A stretch of DNA of 14,147 nucleotides. Origin: CAIKZD01 sp041675165 (GTDB lineage: Bacteria; Patescibacteriota; Minisyncoccia; Moranbacterales; UBA2206). The notes beneath the pieces were generated by a model. That model saw nothing but the letters and a program-made list of their open reading frames with translations. It did not search any database and was not told the DNA's origin. Below, in pieces: positions 6,285 through 12,719 of this stretch (positions are counted from its first letter, which is position 1; every line of letters begins with the position of its first letter). The stretch covers positions 1-14,147 of the forward strand of contig JBAYUI010000019.1 in assembly GCA_041675165.1 (NCBI GenBank), written 5' to 3'. The position numbers and the translations under genes are program-made.

Positions 6285-6818
6285 TTAGATTATTCCTTCA
6301 TAGTTACGGATGGAAATCGTCGTCTGCAGATTATATTTGCCGTCGATCAATAAGACCGTGGTGACCCTGCCTATAACCTTAGGCGTGGAAGTCGTATTTG
6401 TTTGAGTCACAACGAACGAACCTGTCACTGTCATATCTGATCTGGTCATAGGTTGATAAGTATAGTTAACGGCACCAGGCGTACAATCCGTACCGCTGGG
6501 AGCGGCTGCGGCACTATTCAGCCTGTTCCCTGAAATGGAATAACTGATGCATTCGCCTGTCACCTCGCTGAAGAAATAAATCAGATTGCTGCTGCCACCT
6601 GGAGAAAGATGGCTGCCCATACGGATATTTTTCGCCATAATTTCAATAGCTTCTCGGCCCGCCTCAATGTCATTCGCGGCCTTGATTGCATTTTTGCGCG
6701 TTCGGACAATATTGGCGAAAACAGAAACCGCCGTCAGAGTGATAAGTGATAGGATGAAAATGGCCATTACTAATTCCAAAAGGGAGAACGCGGGGTATTT
6801 TTTGTTTTTTTTCACCAT
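6285..6818 (-). CDS. PilW/GspJ-like minor pilin
   Basis: A 177-residue prepilin. The leader MVKKNKKYPA is followed by FSLLELVMAIFIL, with Glu at +5 (E15) of the mature protein. The residue before the cut is Ala (A10), not the usual Gly; this is tolerated in some minor pilins. After the N-terminal helix, NDIEAGREAIEIMAKNIR is typical of PilW/PulJ proteins, and the rest is a beta-rich head. It lies between the PilV-like gene (22 bases upstream) and the LamG pilin. The family call rests on leader, size, helix and position, so PilW versus GspJ cannot be separated. Confidence 0.85.
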   Translation of the reverse strand: MVKKNKKYPAFSLLELVMAIFILSLITLTAVSVFANIVRTRKNAIKAANDIEAGREAIEIMAKNIRMGSHLSPGGSSNLIYFFSEVTGECISYSISGNRLNSAAAAPSGTDCTPGAVNYTYQPMTRSDMTVTGSFVVTQTNTTSTPKVIGRVTTVLLIDGKYNLQTTISIRNYEGII

Positions 6819-6840
6819 AATGATATATGCGTTTGATTAA

Positions 6841-7425
6841 TTAGTCCGTACCACCCCACTTATTCAGAATGACCCTGACAAAAACACATTTCTTGAATGA
6901 CGTACAATCAGCCTCCGTGGTTGGAAGGCTTGCTCCTCCCCATACGACCATACTTGTCACCGTTACCGTGGAGGCCTTGTTCTTTTGCGGATTATCATAC
7001 TCAAGCCAAATCACTCGCTTAAATTCAGTATCCGTGCCGGAGCCATGATGATGGATTCCATTGTTCGCGCTTTTTTGCAAAGTTTTCACGATGGAACTGT
7101 TACAGACCGCGTCCAAGACATTATACGCATCAACATCGATCCGGCAATTCTTCTTTGAAGTTGAAGGAAGATTGTCAAAAGTTCCCACCCCCGCCGCCCA
7201 ATTATTATCTCGGATATTTCGAACAAGCTCCACTCCTTCTTGAGCCAAAAAAGTAGCCATAGTTTGGTCTCGACTATTGAACAGTACCGTCAGACTGGCT
7301 GTCATCAGCTGGATAACCGCCAGCATTCCGGCCGTCACAATGAACGTAGCCACCACGCCCTCGATGAAAGAATAGCCCTTGTATCTTTTTTGCTTGAGTT
7401 TTATATGTTTTTTAATCTTTTCCAT
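6841..7425 (-). CDS. PilV/GspI-like minor pilin
   Basis: A 194-residue prepilin. The leader ends at G17 and the mature protein starts YSFIEGVVATFIVTAGMLAVIQL, with E22 at +5. The helix continues into FNSRDQTMATFLAQEGVELVRNIRDN, which is typical of PilV proteins (the A-x-x-A-x-E-G-x-E-x-x-R pattern). The C-terminal head has four Cys, including an EADCTSFKKC pair. It forms part of the minor-pilin run FimT-PilV-PilW-PilX, the usual set that primes pilus assembly and forms the tip. No Shine-Dalgarno site is visible. Confidence 0.87.
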   Translation of the reverse strand: MEKIKKHIKLKQKRYKGYSFIEGVVATFIVTAGMLAVIQLMTASLTVLFNSRDQTMATFLAQEGVELVRNIRDNNWAAGVGTFDNLPSTSKKNCRIDVDAYNVLDAVCNSSIVKTLQKSANNGIHHHGSGTDTEFKRVIWLEYDNPQKNKASTVTVTSMVVWGGASLPTTEADCTSFKKCVFVRVILNKWGGTD

Positions 7426-7447
7426 AATTTATCTTAAAAGCTCTTTT

Positions 7448-7993
7448 TTATTCGATCAAACCATTTGCGCTTACTCTCACGGTTTTCTGCAGACTGGGAG
7501 TGCCCGAATAGACAATATTAAAATACGGATTGGCAGGAGGGAAGACTACTGTCGCTCGGGGAATACTGAAATATATGGTAGCTGTTGCTCCAAAAGCGGG
7601 ACTGTTCAAAACCGTGCCGGTCTTCAGAGTTTGCTCACTGACAAGCATTTCGGTAAAATTATTCCGATCACTGCAATCCAGATTTCCGCCGGCATAATGA
7701 TAATAATAAAATATCTGATATTGAGTGGTGGAAGTGAATTTGAAGCCATAGCCGCAAATAGAGGTGAATCCCGCCGGCATCCTTCCTTGCAAGGCATAGC
7801 CCTTAGCCAAATTCATCGCCGAAGCCACTTCATCAGCAGAAGCATTGACCTTTGTTCTTTTCGAAAGCGGACTGAAAGAAATAATAGAAATGGTCGACAA
7901 AATTCCAATGATAGCAATGACCACGATAATCTCCACGAAAGTGAAGCCGTGATATTTTTTATCCTTATTTTCTTCCGAAAGATGAATTTTCAT
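7448..7993 (-). CDS. FimT/GspH-like minor pilin
   Basis: A 181-residue prepilin. The leader ends at G16, and mature FTFVEIIVVIAIIGILSTISI has E21 at +5. SADEVASAMNLAKGYALQGR is typical of the FimT/GspH group (helix of the form xxLxxxLxxArxxAvxxxx). The remainder is a beta-rich head with two Cys (SICGYG, NLDCSD). It lies 15 bases after pilD and starts the minor-pilin series. Residues 1-16 include a somewhat long charged leader (EENKDKKYH). Confidence 0.87.
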   Translation of the reverse strand: MKIHLSEENKDKKYHGFTFVEIIVVIAIIGILSTISIISFSPLSKRTKVNASADEVASAMNLAKGYALQGRMPAGFTSICGYGFKFTSTTQYQIFYYYHYAGGNLDCSDRNNFTEMLVSEQTLKTGTVLNSPAFGATATIYFSIPRATVVFPPANPYFNIVYSGTPSLQKTVRVSANGLIE

Positions 7994-8008
7994 TTTTTTA
8001 GAGAAAAA

Positions 8009-8824
8009 TTAACGGAGCAAGAAAAGAGAGAAATACCAATCGATGATCGGAGCATAAAAAAATATCGCGATAAGCGTGCCCATCACCATAAAAGGGGCGA
8101 AAGGCAAGCGGCTTTTCATCTTTTTCTTCCCCGCGGCCATAAGCCCCATCCCCCAAACGGCCCCGATGAAAAAAGCCATAAAAAGCGCCAGAAGGATTTT
8201 TGGCCAACCGATGATCAATCCCAAAAGAATGGCCAGATAGGCGTCGCCCATCCCCATCCATTTTTCTCGAGAAATGACCGAGAGTGAGAAAAAGAAGAAG
8301 AAGGCCAAAAAAGCCGCCAAAATCCCAGGATACACCGTCGTCCCCCAAATATCCGCCTGCATCCCGTAATTGAACCAAATCGCCCAATCGGCATAGAGCC
8401 CATAGGCGATGGCGATCGCCACGCCGCTCCACAAAACCTCTCCGGGAATTTCGAAATACAGCCAATCATAGACCGAGATAGCAATGAGCACTCCGACAAT
8501 GATCAAGTAATAGGCCGTGGTTATCCAAGTGCCGGAATTGGCCGGATCGAAAAAATATTGTCCGACAAGCGCGAAGATGACACCCGTAAGAATTTCAACC
8601 AGCGGATATTGCCAAGAAATTTTCCGGCGACAATCACGGCAATGAAATTTGAGCAACATAAAACTGATGACGGGAATATTGTCATACCAACGGATCAAGT
8701 GCTGACAATGCGGACACTTGGAACGATCCCAAAAAAGATCCTCCGCCGCGCGCAGCCGATAGACTACGACATTCAAAAAACTACCGATAAGCAAGCCAAG
8801 AAGCAAAAAGATGATGAAAATCAT
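8009..8824 (-). CDS. pilD: Prepilin peptidase / N-methyltransferase
   Basis: A 271-residue, mostly membrane-embedded aspartic protease that cleaves the leader of type IV prepilins and methylates the new N terminus. N-terminal GSFLNVVVYRL is family-typical. Two CxxC pairs (C37/C40 and C62/C65) form the zinc-type loop of bifunctional enzymes. Catalytic Asp residues are D120 in SVYDWLYFEIPG and D194 in GMGDAYLA. Several membrane helices follow. It lies in the middle of the pilus cluster with its own extended -10 promoter upstream. Substrates are likely the neighbouring pilins. Two other open frames overlap it in the same strand, but only this one has family motifs. Confidence 0.96.
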   Translation of the reverse strand: MIFIIFLLLGLLIGSFLNVVVYRLRAAEDLFWDRSKCPHCQHLIRWYDNIPVISFMLLKFHCRDCRRKISWQYPLVEILTGVIFALVGQYFFDPANSGTWITTAYYLIIVGVLIAISVYDWLYFEIPGEVLWSGVAIAIAYGLYADWAIWFNYGMQADIWGTTVYPGILAAFLAFFFFFSLSVISREKWMGMGDAYLAILLGLIIGWPKILLALFMAFFIGAVWGMGLMAAGKKKMKSRLPFAPFMVMGTLIAIFFYAPIIDWYFSLFLLR

Positions 8825-8864
8825 AAATGTTGTTTTTTGTTTTTATGTCGGATAACTTATTATA

Positions 8865-8873
8865 ATTATACCA
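8865..8873 (-). promoter_or_regulatory. Extended -10 promoter element for pilD and minor pilins
   Basis: The minus strand reads TGGTATAAT, a perfect -10 hexamer with TGn. A second overlapping TATAAT lies just downstream. No convincing -35 box. It lies about 40 bases before the pilD ATG in the 104-base gap, so pilD and the following minor pilins could be transcribed apart from the tandem pilins. Confidence 0.6.
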
Positions 8874-8928
8874 TAAAAATGAAAAAGTAAAATCCCCCCG
8901 CTCTCTTCCTTCAACAATCTCTGTTTTT

Positions 8929-9261
8929 TTATTTCTTCCTTATCGCAAAATCAATCGTTTCCAAGAGGTAGATGAAGCCTTCGCATATCAGAAAAATCAG
9001 GACAAAATCAACTGCCAGCCTCCCTGGGGAAAAACTGACGATGGGATATTTACCGCTCCAATCGATTTTTTCCCAAGTCGGGAAAAAATATTGTCCGCCA
9101 TATTTATCAAAAAAATTTTGCTCCATAAAATAGGCCGGATAGCCTAATTTTGTCCGTTGGATCTCTTCCCTGTTCTCCAGCCTGGTCGGAATGAAAAGCG
9201 TCGCAGCAACAAGTGCTAAGGAAAAAATTATGAGGATTATGTGTTTCAATCGTATATTCAT
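8929..9261 (-). CDS. Small membrane protein of unknown function in the pilus cluster
   Basis: A 110-residue protein that I do not recognise. It has a membrane helix at about residues 7-25 (HIILIIFSLALVAATLFI), a polar and aromatic-rich middle (QRTKLGYPAYFMEQNFF, GGQYFFPTWEKIDWSGKYP) and a second membrane helix at about 82-103, with positive residues at both ends (MNIRLK, AIRKK). The likely topology is N and C termini in the cytoplasm, with the loop outside. It has no prepilin cleavage site, so it is not a pilin. Its start is 6 bases after the second pilin stop, so it is probably co-transcribed with that pilin. It could be an assembly or regulatory partner; that is a guess from position. Confidence 0.8.
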   Translation of the reverse strand: MNIRLKHIILIIFSLALVAATLFIPTRLENREEIQRTKLGYPAYFMEQNFFDKYGGQYFFPTWEKIDWSGKYPIVSFSPGRLAVDFVLIFLICEGFIYLLETIDFAIRKK

Positions 9262-9267
9262 AAGAGG

Positions 9268-9693
9268 TTAACAAGTATGATCAGCGTCAACCGGATCAAA
9301 AACGCAACTGTCTTGGGTGCAGATTGCCGACTTACAATTATTGGTCACGTCCGTGGTTGGACCCGTAATGGTATATTGGAAATCAGCCGAAAAAGGCGTG
9401 CATTGATTGTCCACCAGAATACTGCCGATATTGGCAGTCTCCGGCCAAGGCGATTCACCGTCACACATCGCTGTTCCCGCTGTTTCACTGATAGTTTTGC
9501 CTTCCGAACAGCACATCACCGCTCCCCCCAGACTGCTGGAAACGGAAGATTTCCAAGAGGCGATCTTGGCTTTCTGCTTGGCGCTGTTCAAACTGACCAG
9601 GACAATGGACATCAAAATGCCCATAATGGCAATGACGACCAGAAGTTCGATCAGGGTGAAGCCTGACCTGATTTTTTTCTTTTTCTTTTTCAT
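9268..9693 (-). CDS. Type IV pilin, cysteine-rich tandem paralog 2
   Basis: A 141-residue type IV pilin. The leader is MKKKKKKIRSG, cleaved after G11, and mature FTLIELLVVIAIMGIL has E16 at +5. The head is clearly paralogous to the upstream pilin: shared ASWKSSVSSSL, AVMCCS, YTITGP and TDVTNNC. Eight Cys (61, 62, 77, 98, 120, 125, 130, 141) match the eight of the other pilin, and the protein ends in Cys. With such spacing, disulfides are likely in an exported fibre, but not proven. It lies 134 bases after the first pilin. It could be a second major subunit or an alternative pilin. Confidence 0.93.
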   Translation of the reverse strand: MKKKKKKIRSGFTLIELLVVIAIMGILMSIVLVSLNSAKQKAKIASWKSSVSSSLGGAVMCCSEGKTISETAGTAMCDGESPWPETANIGSILVDNQCTPFSADFQYTITGPTTDVTNNCKSAICTQDSCVFDPVDADHTC

Positions 9694-9729
9694 TATTTCA
9701 TCATCACGAGTTATTTCTTATCCGGAGAC

Positions 9730-9808
9730 CGAAAGCCCCGCACCGACCTTAGCGAGAGCAAAAGCAAAAAGTTTTTGTCAGCTAAGGCTGGAGCGGGACA
9801 TGGTTTCG
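9730..9808. other. Long imperfect inverted repeat between the two pilin genes
   Basis: Three nested pairings occur in the 134-base spacer: CGAAA 9730-9734 with TTTCG 9804-9808, CCCGC 9737-9741 with GCGGG 9793-9797, and CCTTAGC 9747-9753 with GCTAAGG 9781-9787. They are separated by short internal loops and cap a 27-base A/T-rich loop. No T run follows on the minus strand, so it is not a standard terminator. It could be an RNA structure affecting expression of the second pilin, or a decayed mobile repeat. Confidence 0.5.
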
Positions 9809-9827
9809 CTTTTTCAACCAGATAGTC

Positions 9828-10259
9828 TTAACAGGTCATATTAGTCTGGGCTGTGAAAGTGCACGAATTTTGATTACAAGTCGCCGGTTGACAATTATTG
9901 GTCACGTCCGTATTTGGACCGGTAATAGTATAGTGGAAATCACTGCTTGTGGCGCTACAGTTAACATCCCCATTGGATGTTAAAGATATAGTACCAATGC
10001 TTGTCGCAGCAGGCCAACTTGGTCCACCAGCACACATCGCCGCACCGTTAGCAGTAGTAAGCGCTGCTCCATCAGAGCAACACATCACCGCTCCAGCCAA
10101 ACTACTGGAAACTGAAGATTTCCAAGAAGCCACCTTGGCTTTTTGACGAGCTGAATTCAAACTCACCAAGACGATGGAAGCCAAAATCCCGATGATTGCA
10201 ATCACGATCAAAAGCTCAATCAAGGTGAAACCCTTTTTGTTCTTTATCATTTTTTTCAT
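9828..10259 (-). CDS. Type IV pilin, cysteine-rich tandem paralog 1 (likely major pilin)
   Basis: A 143-residue type IV pilin. Leader MKKMIKNKKG is cleaved after G10, and mature FTLIELLIVIAIIGIL has E15 at +5. The rest of the helix and the head carry eight Cys (60, 61, 76, 101, 123, 128, 133, 143), including a vicinal CC and a C-terminal Cys. The head is paralogous to the next gene. It is the only gene in the window with a strong Shine-Dalgarno sequence (GGAGGTGA), which suggests high expression and a major-subunit role. It follows pilC by 69 bases and precedes the second pilin. Confidence 0.94.
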   Translation of the reverse strand: MKKMIKNKKGFTLIELLIVIAIIGILASIVLVSLNSARQKAKVASWKSSVSSSLAGAVMCCSDGAALTTANGAAMCAGGPSWPAATSIGTISLTSNGDVNCSATSSDFHYTITGPNTDVTNNCQPATCNQNSCTFTAQTNMTC

Positions 10260-10269
10260 AATTATAATT

Positions 10270-10277
10270 TCACCTCC
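10270..10277 (-). promoter_or_regulatory. Strong Shine-Dalgarno site of the first pilin
   Basis: The minus strand reads GGAGGTGA, fully complementary to the anti-Shine-Dalgarno end of 16S rRNA. The gap to the ATG at 10259 is 10 bases. No comparable site precedes the other genes here, so this ribosome site is exceptional in the window. Confidence 0.85.
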
Positions 10278-10328
10278 ATTTCTATTTTTATTATTTGTTT
10301 ATATCTTAACTTCTGACAATTGTCTTTC

Positions 10329-11543
10329 TTATTTTATCTGACCGGCAATGTTATAGATCGGCATCAGGACGGAGAACGACATAAACCCGACCGCCAGACC
10401 GATCACTATCATCAGGAGCGGTTCTATCAAAGTGGATAGATTCTTGGTCGTAGTTTCCGTTTCTTGGTCATAGAATTTGGCGATGTGCCCGAGCACCGCG
10501 TCGATCTGTCCGGAATCTTCTCCGATTTTCACCATTTGAGTCACCATCGGCGGCATCAGATAAGTCTTCCTGAAAACATCACTCATCACTCCGCCACGCT
10601 TCACTTCCTCGGCCGCCTTAACAAGAATCTCTTGATAGACTACGTTGTTCACCACTTCACTAACGATTATGAGCGCCCGGATGATAGGGATGCCGCTGGA
10701 AAGAAGAGCGGCCAAATTCTGGGCAAAACGAGCGATATAGATGGAGCGGAAGACCGCGCCGAAAATCGGCAGCTTCAATTTCATCTGATCCCATTCCTTC
10801 TGTCCATCGGCGGTCTTGATGTAATATAGTATGCCCGCGACGAATCCCACCATCACCAAGGCCACCGCCCACCAAAATTTTGACATAAAATCTCCCGAAG
10901 TGATCAAAACTTGCGTATACCATGGCACATCAGCATTCAAGTCTTTGATGATCGCGGTGAGTTTCGGCACGATGAAAGAAATGACCAGAAAGCCGATGAT
11001 GAAGAAAACAATCATCACGATCGCCGGATAGATGAGGGCTGATTTGACCCGAGAAGACAGATTGTAGTTCCGCTCAATGTTTTCCGCTATATATTCAATG
11101 GATTTCTTCAGATCTCCTGAAGTTTCTCCGGCCCGGATCACATTAATAGCCAAATTGGAAAAAACATCCGTCTGCTTTTCCATCGCGCCGGAAAAAGACA
11201 TACCATCTTCGATGTCCTCTATCATTTCTTGGATCACTTTTCCCAAATAGACATTAGTAGATTGCTCTTTGATGGCAGTGAGCGCCACTACGATCGGCAC
11301 ACGGCCTTCCACCAAGATGGCCAGTTGACTAAAAAAAACCACCTGCTCCTTCTCACTGACCTGGTCATAATATTTGAACAGAGTCTTGACAATGCCGCTC
11401 CGGCCTTCTGTTTCTTCCTTAAGACTGACCGGAAAAAGATTTTCTTTCTGCAAGAGATTCACGGCTGATTCTCGGGTGGGAGCATTGATCTCACCGCTCT
11501 CATATTTTCCGAGTGAATTTTTGGCTTTGAAAACAAACTTCAT
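10329..11543 (-). CDS. pilC: Type IV pilus inner-membrane platform protein
   Basis: A 404-residue GspF/PilC-family protein, the inner-membrane platform linking the PilB/PilT motors to the pilus. Residues 1-45 (MKFVFKAKNSLGKYESGEI) are the usual N-terminal domain. Two repeated GspF domains follow: the first ends with the RAGETSG motif (137-143) and membrane helix 171-192 (after KSALIYPAIV), the second has KIGEDSG (339-345) and final helix 373-398 (LIEPLLMIVIGLAVGFM). A further helix is at about 223-242. Length and motif order match the family. A candidate promoter lies upstream. Confidence 0.96.
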   Translation of the reverse strand: MKFVFKAKNSLGKYESGEINAPTRESAVNLLQKENLFPVSLKEETEGRSGIVKTLFKYYDQVSEKEQVVFFSQLAILVEGRVPIVVALTAIKEQSTNVYLGKVIQEMIEDIEDGMSFSGAMEKQTDVFSNLAINVIRAGETSGDLKKSIEYIAENIERNYNLSSRVKSALIYPAIVMIVFFIIGFLVISFIVPKLTAIIKDLNADVPWYTQVLITSGDFMSKFWWAVALVMVGFVAGILYYIKTADGQKEWDQMKLKLPIFGAVFRSIYIARFAQNLAALLSSGIPIIRALIIVSEVVNNVVYQEILVKAAEEVKRGGVMSDVFRKTYLMPPMVTQMVKIGEDSGQIDAVLGHIAKFYDQETETTTKNLSTLIEPLLMIVIGLAVGFMSFSVLMPIYNIAGQIK

Positions 11544-11579
11544 AATTTTTATTTTTTATTTTTTCTTTTTTCTAATCCA

Positions 11580-11608
11580 AGAATAGCATAAATTTATATT
11601 TTTAACAA
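11580..11608 (-). promoter_or_regulatory. Candidate promoter upstream of pilC
   Basis: On the minus strand TTGTTA (11603-11608) is separated by 17 bases from TATTCT (11580-11585), and a TGC lies just before the -10. Both boxes match consensus at four of six positions and the TGn extension is present. It would give a short, A-rich leader to pilC. The call is moderate because the boxes are imperfect and the region is AT-rich. Confidence 0.45.
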
Positions 11609-11622
11609 TCCGCGAAATTCCA

Positions 11623-12693
11623 TTAGCGCTTCAAAAGATTCCTGAAATTGTCATCATCCTTGGCATACATCCTTGCGACATCCAGATCGACCAGTCCTTG
11701 CTTCACGAGATCAGTGAGCGAGCGATCCATAGCGATCATCCCTTCTTCAAAACTGGTTTCAATGACGGTGTTGATCTGATACGGCCTGTTTTCCCGGATA
11801 AGATTTTCCACGGCGTGGTTTTTGATCATAACTTCAATAGCCGGTATGCGGCCGCCGCCGATTTTCGGCAAAAGTCTTTGTGAGACCACCGCCAGAAGAA
11901 CATTGGCCAACTGGAAGCGGATCTGATTCTGTTGATTGGGCGGGAAAACATCCACGATACGGTCGATGGCTTGGGGCGAATCATTGGTATGCAAGGTGGC
12001 AAAAATGAGATGGCCGGTTTCCGCCGCGGTGAGAGCCGTTGAAATCGTATCTAGGTCTCTAAGCTCGCCAATGAGCACCACATTGGCATCCTCCCGAAAA
12101 ACAGCGCGCAGAGCCGATTGGAAAGTTTTTGAATCCTGATAGACTTCACGCTGCTCGATGAGGCAACGATCCTGTTCATAAACATACTCAATAGGATCTT
12201 CGATGGTGATGATATGTTTTTCTTGCGTATGGTTTATCTCATTTATCATCGCCGCCAAAGTCGTAGATTTGCCGTGTCCCGTCGGGCCTACCAGAAGGAC
12301 CAAGCCTTGCGGAACTTTGGTAAAATCATAGAAGAGCGTCGGCATATTCAATTCTTCCAGTGTTTTAATGTTGCTGGAAATCAGACGGAAAGCCATACTC
12401 ATATAGCCTTGTTGAAAAAAAGCGTTCACGCGGAAACGCACCTTGTCCTCAAAATTATATGAGAAGTCGATCTGACCTTCTTCCGTCAGGATAGACTTCT
12501 TTTCGGGAACCAGAACGGCATCACACATATCTTGGATCGCCTGAGGTGTCAGCATTTCCTCTTGCGTGATCGGGATCAATTTTCCATCCACGCGGATAGT
12601 CGGATATCTGGCCACTGTCAAATGCAGGTCAGAAGCTCCTTGTTGCGCGGTCAACCTCAATAAATTATGGATCCTTTGTTCGGCGTTAGCCAT
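11623..12693 (-). CDS. pilT: Type IV pilus retraction ATPase
   Basis: A 356-residue ATPase. N-terminal SDLHLTV and PTIRVDGKL are typical of PilT. Walker A is GPTGHGKS (136-143), with His where most have Ser. The Asp box is ITIEDPIEYVY, Walker B is VVLIGELRD (205-213), and the His box is TGHLIFATLHTN (226-237). The tail MIKNHAVENLIREN matches the PilT C-terminal domain. It powers pilus retraction. It lies 26 bases after pilB and 79 before pilC. The gene could be a retraction motor or PilU-like; length and tail favour PilT. Confidence 0.95.
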   Translation of the reverse strand: MANAEQRIHNLLRLTAQQGASDLHLTVARYPTIRVDGKLIPITQEEMLTPQAIQDMCDAVLVPEKKSILTEEGQIDFSYNFEDKVRFRVNAFFQQGYMSMAFRLISSNIKTLEELNMPTLFYDFTKVPQGLVLLVGPTGHGKSTTLAAMINEINHTQEKHIITIEDPIEYVYEQDRCLIEQREVYQDSKTFQSALRAVFREDANVVLIGELRDLDTISTALTAAETGHLIFATLHTNDSPQAIDRIVDVFPPNQQNQIRFQLANVLLAVVSQRLLPKIGGGRIPAIEVMIKNHAVENLIRENRPYQINTVIETSFEEGMIAMDRSLTDLVKQGLVDLDVARMYAKDDDNFRNLLKR

Positions 12694-12719
12694 ATTGGAT
12701 TTTTTTATTTTTTATTTAT

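Noticed and set aside
7379..8287. 302-codon plus-strand open frame
   Set aside because: It runs antisense to the FimT-like gene, pilD and the start of the PilV-like gene, has biased composition and no recognisable motif.
7998..8499. Open frames overlapping pilD on the same strand
   Set aside because: They lie inside pilD in other frames, show Arg/Gly/Trp-rich shadow composition and no family motif; pilD has all its catalytic residues.
9761..9780. Terminator from the CAAAAAGTTTTTG palindrome between pilins
   Set aside because: The stem would have no loop and no G-C pairs of note, so it would be too weak to end transcription.
10298..10303. Promoter (TATAAA) before the first pilin
   Set aside because: The hexamer is plausible but no -35 box or TGn extension is found at suitable spacing in this AT-rich gap, so it was not listed.
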